Counted from the stretch's first letter, positions 17,521 to 26,865 are shown. The stretch is 64,000 nucleotides of DNA from Pseudoalteromonas sp049257235 (GCF_049257235.1 NZ_JBMMUF010000005.1:124001-188000); one strand, 5' to 3'. Notes: generated by a model from the sequence alone, not told the origin. A program made the numbers and translations.

Positions 17521-17586
17521 TGAACCGCCACGCCCGAAGGCAACGGATTTTGAATCCGTCATGTCTACCAATTCCATCACACTGGC
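17502..17586 (-). tRNA. tRNA-Leu (anticodon CAA)
   Basis: The 85-nt cloverleaf is complete: acceptor stem GCCAGTG/CACTGGT (first pair G-U), anticodon arm ACGGA-TTCAAAA-TCCGT giving anticodon CAA, a long variable arm TGCCTTCGGGCGT typical of leucine tRNAs, T arm GGCGG-TTCAAGT-CCGCC, discriminator A and an encoded CCA. It reads UUG codons. It is a lone tRNA gene, not part of a cluster. Confidence 0.97.
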
Positions 17587-17897
17587 ATCTTTTTTCTTTG
17601 ACCTTCTACGCGAGAAGATAAAGAAAAACCACTTCAGAGCAAAGGCTTTTTTTGTTTGCCCTCATCTCTATGCCCAGCATTATACAAAGAATGAAATGCG
17701 CGGCAAGCGTTTTATGTTATAAATCTGTCAACTGCCCACTATTCGAGCAAATAGTATCATTTAAAGAGAGTTAAGGCTGATATTTGCTCTATCACACCGC
17801 TTAGAGAGCGTGTGCGGGCCCATTAAAATTGAAAAAATCGCCTTTATTTTTGCCCTTTGTTACACTGTCGCCGATTTGCAACTAGAGAAACATAACT
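17587..17897. other. Intergenic region between tRNA-Leu and the RDD gene
   Basis: These 311 bases must hold the leftward tRNA promoter and the rightward promoter of the RDD gene. No convincing gene is seen; short frames extending from the tRNA repeats run out by 17722. A short palindrome CACACCGCTTAGAGAGCGTGTG-like dyad lies near 17791-17813. I could not identify promoter boxes with confidence. Confidence 0.5.
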
Positions 17898-18401
17898 ATG
17901 TCGTCTTCGAACCCTGTACCTGCTGGCTTTGGTCGTCGCCTCGCGTCTCTTATTTATGACGGACTTGTCGTCATTGCCTTCGCAATGCTCACCACAGTGC
18001 TCTTTTTATTACTTGTTCAAGGTGCAGTATCTTTAGGTTGGGTTGCTATGGGTGATGCTCAAGACGTGGCTGAGCTCATTCAAACGAATACCACCTTGTA
18101 TGTAATGCGCGATGTACTTTTAGTGCTAGTCAGCATTAGCTTTTTCGGTTATTTCTGGAGCAAAAGCGGACAAACAATCGGTATGCGCGCATGGCGTTTG
18201 CAAGTGCGCCGCAAAGACGGTTCACTCCCTAATTTTTGGCAGGCTGCATGGCGCAGTTTGGCGTCATTATGCGGATTAGGAAACCTGTTGGTATTGGTAG
18301 ATTTTAAAAATAAGCGCGCGCTGCAAGACCGCTTATCTGGGTGCCACGTTGTGACCCTATCAAAAGAAGACAACAAAAAAATCTACCGCTCGTTAGACTA
18401 A
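17898..18401 (+). CDS. RDD family membrane protein
   Basis: The 167-residue protein has the RDD layout: Arg-Leu near the start of helix 1 (FGRRLASLIYDGLVVIAF), where the second position of the name motif is seen as YD. A second membrane segment lies around VLLVLVSISFFGYFW, followed by GQTIGMRAWRLQVRR, the best conserved family stretch. The function of the family is not settled, although some members are Na+/H+ antiporters. It converges on lptG, a frequent neighbour of this gene in gammaproteobacteria. It could be mistaken for a transporter fragment, but the length is typical of the family. Confidence 0.88.
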   Translation: MSSSNPVPAGFGRRLASLIYDGLVVIAFAMLTTVLFLLLVQGAVSLGWVAMGDAQDVAELIQTNTTLYVMRDVLLVLVSISFFGYFWSKSGQTIGMRAWRLQVRRKDGSLPNFWQAAWRSLASLCGLGNLLVLVDFKNKRALQDRLSGCHVVTLSKEDNKKIYRSLD

Positions 18402-18437
18402 TCATCCCCTCACACAGCGGCAAATAAGCCGCTTGTT

Positions 18438-18502
18438 ATACCAATTGAATGAGAAAAAAGACCTAAAATAGCGCTGGGTAAATTATTTCATTCAATTGGT
18501 AT
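18438..18502. repeat. MITE-like palindromic element 1 (ATACCAATTGAATGA ends)
   Basis: Perfect 15-bp inverted ends ATACCAATTGAATGA and TCATTCAATTGGTAT enclose 35 bp. It lies between the convergent RDD and lptG genes and could act as a bidirectional terminator. The ATACCAAT ends are shared with the two larger elements at 26022 and 41969. Confidence 0.75.
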
Positions 18503-18602
18503 TAAACATACTAACAACAACGCAGCGCTCAGGGCGCTGCGCGCTTTTAAATCACAATGTTGTCATTTAAAAGTAATGCCTTTGCAGGGCCTGTTGACTC
18601 GA

Positions 18603-19670
18603 TTAATTACGTCGCTTGAGTAAATAACTGGCGAAGATAATAAACAGCAAACTTGGCAGCACCGCGCCAATAAATGCGGGTATTTGATATACAGAGACGA
18701 TTGGCCCAAATATCCGGTCAGTGAGATGGAACACAATACCCGTGATCACCCCCATCACTATGCGTGCACCCATGGTCACAGTACGCAGCGGACCAAAGAT
18801 GAACGACAAAGCCACTAACAGCATTACACCTAACGCAACTGGCTGCATGATTTTTCGCCACAGTGCGAGTTCATACGTACTCGTGTCTTGATCATTTTGC
18901 TTTAGATACTGCAAATACGACCACAAGCCCGCAAATGATAATGTTTCTGGCTTAACTGACACGACTCCTAACTTTTCAGCGGTTAGCTCTGAGCGGTAGA
19001 AGAATTGCGCTTGCTCTTGCTCTGAAATTTGCTGCTCAGTGATGTTGAGTGTTCTTACATCACGTAGCATCCAGCCGCCTGGCTGGTTAAAGCCTTTATC
19101 GGCAAAAGTAACTTGGTCGAGCTGCAGCTGCTCATCAAAGTGATACATGCGTATGCCATTAAGTTGGCCACTTTGGTCAACATCTTCAATGTTTATAAAT
19201 ACGTCGCCATCTTTGGCCCACACCCCTTGTTGAGCGCTGAATACATCGCCACCAAAAATGGCATTTGAACGCAGTTGCTTTGCGGTTTGTTCAGCTTGAG
19301 GTACGCCCCATTCAGCAACGGCCATCATCAACAGCGCCATTACAATCGCGGTTTTCATCACTGAGCCAATCACTTGCAAGCGCGACATACCAGCGGCCTG
19401 CATTACCACCAGCTCACTGTTCGAGGCCAAGGCTCCCAGTCCTGTTAATCCACCAATCAGGGCCGCCATTGGGAAAAACACCACGATATCACCGGGCATA
19501 CTATAGAAGGTGTATAACATGGCATCGATTAAATCATAGCTACCACGGCCAACCGATTTAAGCTGCTCAATAAACTTAATAAGGGTACTGATCCCCACTA
19601 ACACAAGTAATGCAAACCCCGTGGTTTGCATTATGCTGCGACCAAGATACCAATCGAGCGTTTTCATCAT
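18603..19670 (-). CDS. lptG: LPS export permease LptG
   Basis: LptG is one of two membrane subunits of the LptB2FG ABC transporter, which extracts lipopolysaccharide from the inner membrane and passes it to LptC/LptA. The 355-residue protein has three N-terminal and three C-terminal membrane segments around a periplasmic jelly-roll domain (about residues 135-265). It starts with LDWYLGRSIMQTTGFALLVL, a typical LptG N-terminus. The start overlaps the end of lptF by four bases (ATGA), so the two are translationally coupled. LptB is encoded elsewhere, as is normal. Confidence 0.95.
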   Translation of the reverse strand: MMKTLDWYLGRSIMQTTGFALLVLVGISTLIKFIEQLKSVGRGSYDLIDAMLYTFYSMPGDIVVFFPMAALIGGLTGLGALASNSELVVMQAAGMSRLQVIGSVMKTAIVMALLMMAVAEWGVPQAEQTAKQLRSNAIFGGDVFSAQQGVWAKDGDVFINIEDVDQSGQLNGIRMYHFDEQLQLDQVTFADKGFNQPGGWMLRDVRTLNITEQQISEQEQAQFFYRSELTAEKLGVVSVKPETLSFAGLWSYLQYLKQNDQDTSTYELALWRKIMQPVALGVMLLVALSFIFGPLRTVTMGARIVMGVITGIVFHLTDRIFGPIVSVYQIPAFIGAVLPSLLFIIFASYLLKRRN

Positions 19671-20779
19671 GCGACTGCTCCTCGGCGTTTAAATACGGCT
19701 CGAAGCCATGCGCCCATAGGACGTCCTTTGATAATCAAGAAAGCACCAATAAACAGTGCACTTAAATGCACCCACCATAGGCCTGCCGAAGCCGGTATTT
19801 TGCCGTCTTCAAGAGCAAATTTGGCTGCGTTTAACAAAATGAAATAGCCCAAGTACAAAGAAATCGCTGGTACCAATTTGGCAAACTTACCTTGGCGAGG
19901 ATTAACCACACTCAAAGGTACGGCAATGAGTGTTAACAAGGGGATTGAAAGCGGAATAGCCAAGCGCCACTGTAATTGTGAACGCGCTTCGTTTGAGTCT
20001 TGCTTAATTAGCTCAGAAGTCGGTACGGCTTCTAATTTACGACGTTTATGCTCTATTTCCTGATCACGAATTTGCACTTGATAGGCATCAAATTCAGTGC
20101 GCTGCATATCTAATCCACTGTCACGGACTTCAACACGTTGACCTTTACTCAAAATAAGCTGTTGCTCACCATTTTCGCGCTCTTCCACTTTACCCACATC
20201 GGCATAGACGATTTGTGACTTTGGTGAATCATTATCGCGTTGCAGTTGTGCAACAAACACACGGTTTAAAGAGCGTCCACCATCGTCAATATTATGGATA
20301 AACACCACCGCCTTTTCATTACCTGTTTCTTGGAAGCGCCCTGCTCGCAGCGCCGATAACCCCGCCTCGGCTTCTGCACGCTCTTTGAGTTGGTATTCTT
20401 TTTCACTGGCCCATGGTGCCAAATATAAGGTCATTAATGCAGCGAGTACTGCCAACGCCGTGCTGGAAATCAAGGTTACACGCACCACGTACCATTCACT
20501 TACCCCACATGCCTTAAGCACGGTCATTTCACTGTCAGCGTACACGCGGCTATAGGCGAGAATAATCCCTAAAAAGATACTCAACGGCAGGATGAGTGAA
20601 GCCAGTTGCGGTAACTTTAACGCAACTACAGAAAGTACGAGTTTTGCTGGAATACTGCCCTCAGAGGCGTCACCTAGTATCACAACGAATTTTTGACTAA
20701 CAAATATCGTCATGAGCGTAAGAAAAACAGCCACCTGCGACTTAAAAACTTCAGCGGTTAAGTATCGAAAAATCAGCAA
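19667..20779 (-). CDS. lptF: LPS export permease LptF
   Basis: The 370-residue partner of LptG has the same three-plus-three membrane layout with a periplasmic beta-jelly-roll. The N-terminus MLIFRYLTAEVFKSQVAVFLTL and the segment LGIILAYSRVYADSEMTVLKACG, which includes the coupling helix contacting LptB, are characteristic. It diverges from pepA across about 250 bp, the common gammaproteobacterial arrangement. A basic loop near residues 240-250 (HKRRKLEAVPTSELIK) precedes the second membrane triplet. Confidence 0.96.
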   Translation of the reverse strand: MLIFRYLTAEVFKSQVAVFLTLMTIFVSQKFVVILGDASEGSIPAKLVLSVVALKLPQLASLILPLSIFLGIILAYSRVYADSEMTVLKACGVSEWYVVRVTLISSTALAVLAALMTLYLAPWASEKEYQLKERAEAEAGLSALRAGRFQETGNEKAVVFIHNIDDGGRSLNRVFVAQLQRDNDSPKSQIVYADVGKVEERENGEQQLILSKGQRVEVRDSGLDMQRTEFDAYQVQIRDQEIEHKRRKLEAVPTSELIKQDSNEARSQLQWRLAIPLSIPLLTLIAVPLSVVNPRQGKFAKLVPAISLYLGYFILLNAAKFALEDGKIPASAGLWWVHLSALFIGAFLIIKGRPMGAWLRAVFKRRGAVA

Positions 20780-20967
20780 TGTCCGCCCCTAAAAACGTCG
20801 TGTTTCACTGGCATAGTGGGAAAATTTGAGTAAACTAGTTATTTTAGTCACTTTATTATATGCCAAGCGTTTTAAATATCATACCTAAGGTATGCAATTG
20901 TCTACACTTTAGTTTAGTGGAGTCAAAAAAGCGTAAATAGTTCACTGGTGTATTTAAAGTGCTTTAA

Positions 20968-21001
20968 CGGCCCAGTTGCGGCCAGTGCCCAGTGAGGGCC
21001 G
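20968..21001 (+). promoter_or_regulatory. GC-rich hairpin in the pepA leader
   Basis: CGGCCC (20968-20973) pairs with GGGCCG (20996-21001), with inner partial pairing of TTGCGGCC and GGCCAG-type segments. It stands out in an AT-rich leader and lies 25 bp before the pepA start. A role in pepA expression is a guess. Confidence 0.35.
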
Positions 21002-21026
21002 ATATTTCCTCTAATTAGGAGTCACA

Positions 21027-22541
21027 ATGGAATTTAGCGTAAAAAGTGGTAGTCCAGAGAAACAGCGCAGCGCCTGTATTGTAGTTGGGGTATATGAACC
21101 ACGCCGTTTGTCACCTATTGGTGAGCAGTTGGACCAAATCAGTGAAGGCTATATTTCTAATCTCTTACGTCGCGGTGATCTAGAAGGTAAACCAGGACAA
21201 ACGCTTTTACTTCACCACGTCCCTAATGTACTAAGCGAGCGCGTGCTGCTAGTAGGCTGTGGTAAAGAGCGCGAGCTTGACGACAAACAATACAAACAAA
21301 TTATTTCTAAGACCATCAACACCTTAAATGAAACAGGTGCGATGGAAGCGGTATGCTTCTTAACAGAGCAACACGTTAAGAGCCGAGATACCTACTGGAA
21401 AGTTCGCCAAGCTGTTGAAACAACACAAGATTGCTTGTACACATTTAACGAATTAAAGAGTAAAAAGAGTGACCCACGTCGCCCGCTTCGCAAAATCGTG
21501 TTTAACGTACCAACGCGCCGCGAACTGCCAATTGGCGAGAGCGCTATCGAGCATGGTTTAGCCATCGCTTCTGGTGCGAAGCTATGTAAAGACGTCGCGA
21601 ACATGCCACCTAACATTTGTAACCCACGTTACTTAGGTGAACAAGCAAAGGCGCTTGAAACCGAATTCGACAAAGTCACTGTAAATTTAGTTGGCGAAAA
21701 AGAGATGGAAGAGTTGGGTATGCACTCATACCTAGCTGTTGGTCGCGGCAGCGCTAATGAATCAGTGATGTCTGTGATTCACTACAATGGTGGTGCAGAA
21801 AACGCAGCGCCTATCGTGCTAGTGGGTAAAGGTCTCACGTTTGACTCAGGTGGTATTTCAATCAAGCCAGGCGATGGCATGGATGAAATGAAATATGACA
21901 TGGGCGGAGCAGCAGGTGTTATTGGTACAATGCGCTCTATCGCAGAGATGAACCTGCCTTTAAACGTAATCGGTGTACTCGCTGGATGTGAAAACATGCC
22001 GGGCAGCAATGCTTATCGTCCAGGTGACATTCTTACGACTATGTCTGGACAAACAGTTGAAGTACTCAATACCGACGCAGAAGGTCGTTTGGTGTTGTGC
22101 GATGCACTCACCTACGTTGAAGCGTTCGACCCTGACACCGTTATCGATGTAGCCACGTTAACAGGCGCGTGTATTATCGCCCTAGGTGCACATGCAACAG
22201 GTATGCTCTCAAACCACAACCCACTGGCGCATGACTTACTCAAAGCGTCGGAGCAAAGTGGTGACCGCGCATGGCAGTTGCCGTTATGGGATGATTATCA
22301 CGAGCAGTTAGAAAGTCCATTTGCCGATTTCACCAACCTAGGTGGTCGCGCAGCAGGTACTATTACCGCGGCATGCTTCTTGTCTAAGTTCACTAAAAAG
22401 TACCATTGGGCGCACTTAGATATCGCAGGCACTGCATGGCGCAGTGGTGGTAAAAACAAAGGCGCAACCGGTCGTCCGGTGCCTATGTTGACACAATATT
22501 TAATTAATCGTGCGGGCGTTTCAGAAAGCCCTCAAGACTAA
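21027..22541 (+). CDS. pepA: Leucyl aminopeptidase PepA (M17 family)
   Basis: This cytosolic hexameric enzyme removes N-terminal residues from peptides and, in enterobacteria, also binds DNA as XerB/CarP. The 504-residue chain has a divergent N-terminal DNA-binding domain and a C-terminal M17 catalytic domain. The signature NTDAEGRL starts at Asn348, and the metal ligands lie in GKGLTFDSGGISIKP and the MKYDMGGAAG segment, all intact. The start is fixed by TTAGGAG eight bases upstream. It is followed by a terminator hairpin and then holC and valS, an order conserved from Escherichia coli. Confidence 0.97.
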   Translation: MEFSVKSGSPEKQRSACIVVGVYEPRRLSPIGEQLDQISEGYISNLLRRGDLEGKPGQTLLLHHVPNVLSERVLLVGCGKERELDDKQYKQIISKTINTLNETGAMEAVCFLTEQHVKSRDTYWKVRQAVETTQDCLYTFNELKSKKSDPRRPLRKIVFNVPTRRELPIGESAIEHGLAIASGAKLCKDVANMPPNICNPRYLGEQAKALETEFDKVTVNLVGEKEMEELGMHSYLAVGRGSANESVMSVIHYNGGAENAAPIVLVGKGLTFDSGGISIKPGDGMDEMKYDMGGAAGVIGTMRSIAEMNLPLNVIGVLAGCENMPGSNAYRPGDILTTMSGQTVEVLNTDAEGRLVLCDALTYVEAFDPDTVIDVATLTGACIIALGAHATGMLSNHNPLAHDLLKASEQSGDRAWQLPLWDDYHEQLESPFADFTNLGGRAAGTITAACFLSKFTKKYHWAHLDIAGTAWRSGGKNKGATGRPVPMLTQYLINRAGVSESPQD

Positions 22542-22560
22542 TACTCATCGAGTGAACGAT

Positions 22561-22581
22561 AAGCCCCTTTTAAAGGGGCTT
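22561..22581 (+). terminator. Terminator-like hairpin after pepA
   Basis: A 10-bp stem AAGCCCCTTT/AAAGGGGCTT with almost no loop is followed by a weak T-rich run (ATTCATT). It probably attenuates rather than fully stops transcription into holC. Confidence 0.65.
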
Positions 22582-22646
22582 ATTCATTGATGCAACGTGC
22601 CGATTGTGTCAAAATTGGCGCATTAACGAGCCGCGTAGAGGACGCA

Positions 22647-23081
22647 ATGCACGCGTTATTTTACCTGCTGGAACATGCTGATGAGCCGGGCCAACAAGTG
22701 CCGGCTCATTTTGATCTTGGTGCTCGTCTTGCTGCACAGCAATATCGTCAGGGTAAAAGGGTGTTCATCTTCGTTGATAGTCGTGATGATGCACACTTGA
22801 TAGACCAGCATTTATGGGCGTTTGACGCCGATAGTTTTGTGCCGCATAACCTTCAAGGTGAAGGTTCTCGAGGTGGGGCAGCAGTTGAAATTGGGCAAAC
22901 ACCGCCGGTTGCAAAACGCACGGTGCTAATCAATTTAGCCTCAAAGGTGCCTGATTTTATACGTCGCTTCGACACCATTTTCGACTTTGTGCCTGCTGAT
23001 GAGCAGCGCAAACAAATGGCACGAGCAAAATACAAGCAGCTTCGCGATTTAGGCGCGCAGCTTAGCACTCAAAAAGTTTAG
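22647..23081 (+). CDS. holC: DNA polymerase III chi subunit HolC
   Basis: The chi subunit links the clamp loader to single-stranded-DNA-binding protein at the fork. The 144-residue protein shows HALFYLLEHAD at the start, YRQGKRVFIFVDS in the middle and the conserved SFVPHNLQGEGSRGGAAVEI block, all collinear with Escherichia coli HolC. I chose ATG 22647 because AGAGGA precedes it and it matches the family N-terminus; the frame is open back to 22587 but that stretch is unrelated to HolC and borders the pepA terminator. It precedes valS by 27 bp, so the two are cotranscribed. Confidence 0.92.
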   Translation: MHALFYLLEHADEPGQQVPAHFDLGARLAAQQYRQGKRVFIFVDSRDDAHLIDQHLWAFDADSFVPHNLQGEGSRGGAAVEIGQTPPVAKRTVLINLASKVPDFIRRFDTIFDFVPADEQRKQMARAKYKQLRDLGAQLSTQKV

Positions 23082-23108
23082 ATAGAATTTAGTTAAAGGT
23101 TCTGGGCA

Positions 23109-25955
23109 ATGGATAAAACCTACAATCCACAAGATATTGAACAATCCCTCTACCAAGAGTGGGAAGAAAACGGTTACTTCAAGCCAAGTGGCGAAGGCGA
23201 CTCATACTCAATTATGATCCCGCCTCCAAATGTCACAGGTAGCCTACACATGGGCCACGCGTTCCAGGACACGATTATGGATACCCTTATCCGCTTTAAG
23301 CGCATGCAGGGTAATAACACGCTATGGCAAGTGGGTACTGACCACGCTGGTATCGCAACGCAAATGGTTGTTGAGCGTAAACTTGCTGCTGAAGAAGGTA
23401 AAACACGCCACGACCTAGGCCGCGACGCATTCATCGATAAGATCTGGCAGTGGAAAGAGCAATCAGGTGGCACGATCACCAAGCAGCTACGTCGTTTAGG
23501 CGCATCTGTTGACTGGGACCGCGAACGTTTCACCATGGACGAAGGCTTATCTGAAGCGGTGAAAGAAGTATTTGTTCGTCTTTACAAAGATGACCTAATC
23601 TACCGCGGTAAGCGCCTAGTTAACTGGGATCCAAAACTACACACGGCTATTTCAGACCTAGAAGTAGAAAACAAAGACAAGCAAGGCCACATGTGGAACC
23701 TTCGCTATCCGCTGGCTGATGGCGTAAAAACGCAAGACGGTAAAGACTACATTGTAGTAGCAACAACGCGTCCAGAGACCATGTTGGGCGACACAGGCGT
23801 TGCAGTAAACCCTGATGATGAGCGCTATCAAGACCTTATCGGTAAAGAAATTTTACTCCCTATCGTCAACCGCCGTATTCCTATCGTTGCCGATGAGCAC
23901 GCAGATATGGAAAAAGGCACAGGTTGTGTGAAAATCACTCCTGCGCACGACTTCAACGATAATGAAGTGGGTAAACGTCACGAACTACCAATGATCAACG
24001 TGTTCAACAAAGACGCGGCGATTCTAAACGAAGGTGAAACATTCACATTCGATGGTAAGCCACTTGAGTTAGACGCGCCTATTCCAGAGCGTTTCCATGG
24101 CCTTGACCGTTTCGATGCGCGCACCAAGGTCGTTGAAGAGTTTGAGCAAGCTGGTTTGCTCGAGAAAATCGATGACCACAGCCTAACCGTACCTTACGGC
24201 GACCGTTCTGGTGTGGTTATTGAGCCACTGCTTACTGACCAATGGTATGTGCGTGTTGCACCACTTGCTGAGCCTGCAATTAAAGCGGTTGAAGACGGCG
24301 ATATCCAGTTCGTACCTAAGCAATACGAGAACATGTACTTTGCGTGGATGCGTGACATTCAAGATTGGTGTATCTCACGTCAGCTTTGGTGGGGCCACCG
24401 TATTCCTGCGTGGTACGACAACGAAGGTAACGTATATGTTGGCCGCGATGAAGCAGAAGTGCGCCGCGACAATAACCTAAGCGACGATGTAGCGCTAAGC
24501 CAAGATGACGACGTACTCGATACCTGGTTCTCATCTGCGCTTTGGACATTCTCAACGCTTGGTTGGCCAAACAACCTTGAAGACTTAAAAGTATTCCACC
24601 CATCTAACGTGTTGGTTACAGGCTTTGACATCATCTTCTTCTGGGTTGCGCGCATGATCATGATGACCATGCACTTCATTAAAGACGAAGACGGCAAAGC
24701 CCAAGTGCCATTTAAAACCGTGTACGTTACGGGTCTTATCCGTGATGAGAACGGCGATAAGATGTCAAAATCTAAGGGCAACGTACTTGACCCACTCGAC
24801 ATGATTGACGGTATCGATCTTGAAAGCCTAGTGACAAAGCGTACAGGCAACATGATGCAGCCACAGTTGGCGAAAAAGATTGAAAAGAACACCCGTAAAA
24901 CATTCGCCGATGGCATTGAGCCACATGGTACGGATGCGTTGCGCTTCACCCTTGCGGCAATGGCATCAACAGGCCGTGATATCAACTGGGATATGAACCG
25001 TCTTGAAGGTTATCGTAACTTCTGTAACAAGCTATGGAACGCTAGCCGTTACGTACTGATGAACACAGAAGAGCAAGATTGTGGTTTCAATGATGCACAG
25101 CGTGAATACTCGCTTGCAGATCGTTGGATCCAAGGACAATTCCAACAAACAGTGAAAACCTTCACTGAGCATTTGGATAACTACCGTTTCGACCTTGCTG
25201 CTAATACGATTTACGAGTTCACTTGGAACCAATTCTGTGACTGGTACCTAGAGCTGACTAAACCGGTATTGTTCAAAGGCAACGAAGTGCAACAACGCGG
25301 TACACGTCATACGCTTATCACCGTATTGGAAGGCCTACTTCGCCTCATGCACCCACTGATGCCTTACATCACTGAAACAATCTGGAAGCGTGTCGCACCT
25401 ATTGCCGGTATCGAAGCAAATACCATCATGCTGCAAGCGTTCCCGCACTTTGATGAGAGCAAAGTAGATGCTACAGCAATGGCTGATCTTGAATGGGTAA
25501 AACAATTCATCGTCGCTATTCGTAATATCCGTGGTGAAATGGACATTAGCCCAAGCAAGCCGCTGAATGTACTTCTTGCTCATGCGGGTGATGAAGATAT
25601 TCGTCGTCTCGAGCATAACCGCAACTTCCTAAGCTCGCTAGCGAAGCTTGAAGAAGTGACGGTGCTTGAAAACGCTGACGATGCTCCAGCATGTGCTACA
25701 GCCATGGTTGGCAAGCTTGAAATCATGATCCCAATGGCGGGCTTGATTGATGTTGAAGCAGAACTTGCACGTATCGCTAAGCAACTTGAAAAAGCTCAAA
25801 AAGGGTTAGAACAAGTTGAGAAGAAACTCGCGAACGAGAAGTTTGTAAACAATGCTCCAGAGGCTGTTCTTGAGAAAGAAAAGTCGAAGCTTGCAGAGTT
25901 CAGCGAAGCGAAAGCGAAACTACTGGAACAAAAAGCGAAAATTGAAAGCCTGTAA
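23109..25955 (+). CDS. valS: Valine-tRNA ligase ValS
   Basis: This class I aminoacyl-tRNA synthetase charges tRNA-Val and edits mischarged threonine. The 948-residue chain has the HIGH signature as HMGH (about residues 46-49) and KMSKS at residues 551-555. It also has the CP1 editing domain, the anticodon-binding domain, and a C-terminal coiled coil (LARIAKQLEKAQKGLEQVEKK region). The protein is full length. The last 337 bp occur a second time at 28832-29168, so the 3' end of this gene may have been supplied by an incoming segment, leaving a functional chimera. Confidence 0.97.
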   Translation: MDKTYNPQDIEQSLYQEWEENGYFKPSGEGDSYSIMIPPPNVTGSLHMGHAFQDTIMDTLIRFKRMQGNNTLWQVGTDHAGIATQMVVERKLAAEEGKTRHDLGRDAFIDKIWQWKEQSGGTITKQLRRLGASVDWDRERFTMDEGLSEAVKEVFVRLYKDDLIYRGKRLVNWDPKLHTAISDLEVENKDKQGHMWNLRYPLADGVKTQDGKDYIVVATTRPETMLGDTGVAVNPDDERYQDLIGKEILLPIVNRRIPIVADEHADMEKGTGCVKITPAHDFNDNEVGKRHELPMINVFNKDAAILNEGETFTFDGKPLELDAPIPERFHGLDRFDARTKVVEEFEQAGLLEKIDDHSLTVPYGDRSGVVIEPLLTDQWYVRVAPLAEPAIKAVEDGDIQFVPKQYENMYFAWMRDIQDWCISRQLWWGHRIPAWYDNEGNVYVGRDEAEVRRDNNLSDDVALSQDDDVLDTWFSSALWTFSTLGWPNNLEDLKVFHPSNVLVTGFDIIFFWVARMIMMTMHFIKDEDGKAQVPFKTVYVTGLIRDENGDKMSKSKGNVLDPLDMIDGIDLESLVTKRTGNMMQPQLAKKIEKNTRKTFADGIEPHGTDALRFTLAAMASTGRDINWDMNRLEGYRNFCNKLWNASRYVLMNTEEQDCGFNDAQREYSLADRWIQGQFQQTVKTFTEHLDNYRFDLAANTIYEFTWNQFCDWYLELTKPVLFKGNEVQQRGTRHTLITVLEGLLRLMHPLMPYITETIWKRVAPIAGIEANTIMLQAFPHFDESKVDATAMADLEWVKQFIVAIRNIRGEMDISPSKPLNVLLAHAGDEDIRRLEHNRNFLSSLAKLEEVTVLENADDAPACATAMVGKLEIMIPMAGLIDVEAELARIAKQLEKAQKGLEQVEKKLANEKFVNNAPEAVLEKEKSKLAEFSEAKAKLLEQKAKIESL
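25619..25955 (+). repeat. 3' end of valS, copy A of a 337-bp direct repeat
   Basis: This segment and 28832-29168 are about 96% identical: I count 13 differences, all synonymous. Both end at the valS stop codon and both are followed by a terminator with an AACGCGAG/CTCGCGTT stem, while the bases between stop and terminator differ completely. Confidence 0.95.
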
Positions 25956-25979
25956 TAAAGCCATTTGATTTCACTGAAA

Positions 25980-26004
25980 AACGCGAGTTAGGCTCGCGTT
26001 TTTT
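25980..26004 (+). terminator. Rho-independent terminator of valS
   Basis: An 8-bp stem AACGCGAG/CTCGCGTT with a 5-nt loop is followed by a T run. Confidence 0.92.
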
Positions 26005-26021
26005 ATTTGCGCTTATCGTTT

Positions 26022-26232
26022 ATTACCAATCCGCTTAAGGATGTGATCCTATATAACGACAGAGCTATGTCGTGCTAGTAAGGCGGAATTTTTTTGTATT
26101 TAGTTATTCTCGGCTTTGGCTCCTGCGCCGCTCTACCACCTACATCCATGTAGGCGTACAGAGAAAAATTCCAACGCAATTAGCGCGTCATTGAACTCGC
26201 TAGATTGACCAGATATTTATGCGGGTTGGTAT
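26022..26232. repeat. MITE-like element 2 (ACCAATCCGC ends)
   Basis: Ends ATTACCAATCCGC and GCGGGTTGGTAT form an imperfect terminal inverted repeat around 211 bp without a gene. It shares the left end TACCAATyCGCTTAA and an internal TATTTAGTTrTTCT block, at nearly the same distance from the end (75 versus 72 bp), with the element at 41969. It lies inside the segment inserted at valS. Confidence 0.7.
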
Positions 26233-26235
26233 AAG

Positions 26236-26865
26236 TCAGTGCAATGGTTTGAGCTCGTCAATCAACGCATCTAATTTGCGAAGCTCTGAGCCATAAAACA
26301 CGTTCACTTCTTTTAAGTAAAGTGCCCTAGCAGAAACAGCAATGAGTAATGTTGAAATCCCACCAAAAATAAGCACTTCGAGAGGTAACCCTATATAAAC
26401 AGGCGAACCATCCGCGATTAAGTCATTTAAAAAATACGCCCCATCCGTACTCGAGAAAAACTCAACTAGCAATGCGACGTACAAACCTGGGTAGATGACT
26501 CTGTATATCTTGCCATAGTGTGCTTTAGCGCGTTCCATATAGGCTCGATAACCTTGAAGGTAGTCGTAGCAGGACATCGCTTTATCCAACTCGGATAACT
26601 CCTTGATTTGAGCCCTGCCTAATAAAAACACCCCGAAAAAAGTGAGGCCCAGTGCTAACGCGAGATAAAACATACCGAATAAAGGCAATAAGCAAAATGA
26701 TAAAATTGCCCCCAACCCCATCCATTTGTTGTTGAGTTGATATTTAGTACGTAATTGATGTAATAAGTCCTGTGACTCAGATTCTTTGCGATGCAAATAC
26801 TCGGACAACGTACGTTGTTCTTCGTAACTTGCTTGCTGCCATATCTCTTCGATGCTTTTAGTCAT
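26236..26865 (-). CDS. Membrane protein paired with an ECF sigma factor (possible anti-sigma)
   Basis: The product of about 209 residues (start at ATG 26865) has a cytoplasmic N-terminal region (IEEIWQQASYEEQRTLSEYL) and four hydrophobic segments in two pairs, near residues 50-90 and 125-185. It ends in a short cytoplasmic helix. Its start overlaps the end of the sigma factor gene, so the two are coupled. The position fits an anti-sigma factor or sensor, but no zinc-binding HxxxCxxC motif is present. I do not recognise the family. It could instead be a membrane protein controlled by the sigma factor. Confidence 0.7.
   Translation of the reverse strand: MTKSIEEIWQQASYEEQRTLSEYLHRKESESQDLLHQLRTKYQLNNKWMGLGAILSFCLLPLFGMFYLALALGLTFFGVFLLGRAQIKELSELDKAMSCYDYLQGYRAYMERAKAHYGKIYRVIYPGLYVALLVEFFSSTDGAYFLNDLIADGSPVYIGLPLEVLIFGGISTLLIAVSARALYLKEVNVFYGSELRKLDALIDELKPLH

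Noticed and set aside
17077..17722. Protein-like reading frames of 108-167 codons on both strands across the tRNA-Leu repeats
   Set aside because: They arise because the 120-bp repeat length is a multiple of three, so any open frame in one unit stays open in the next. They run over a tRNA gene and terminators and have no start signals.
24380..24985. 201-codon frame antisense to valS
   Set aside because: Third-position bias follows valS, and there is no start signal or family match.
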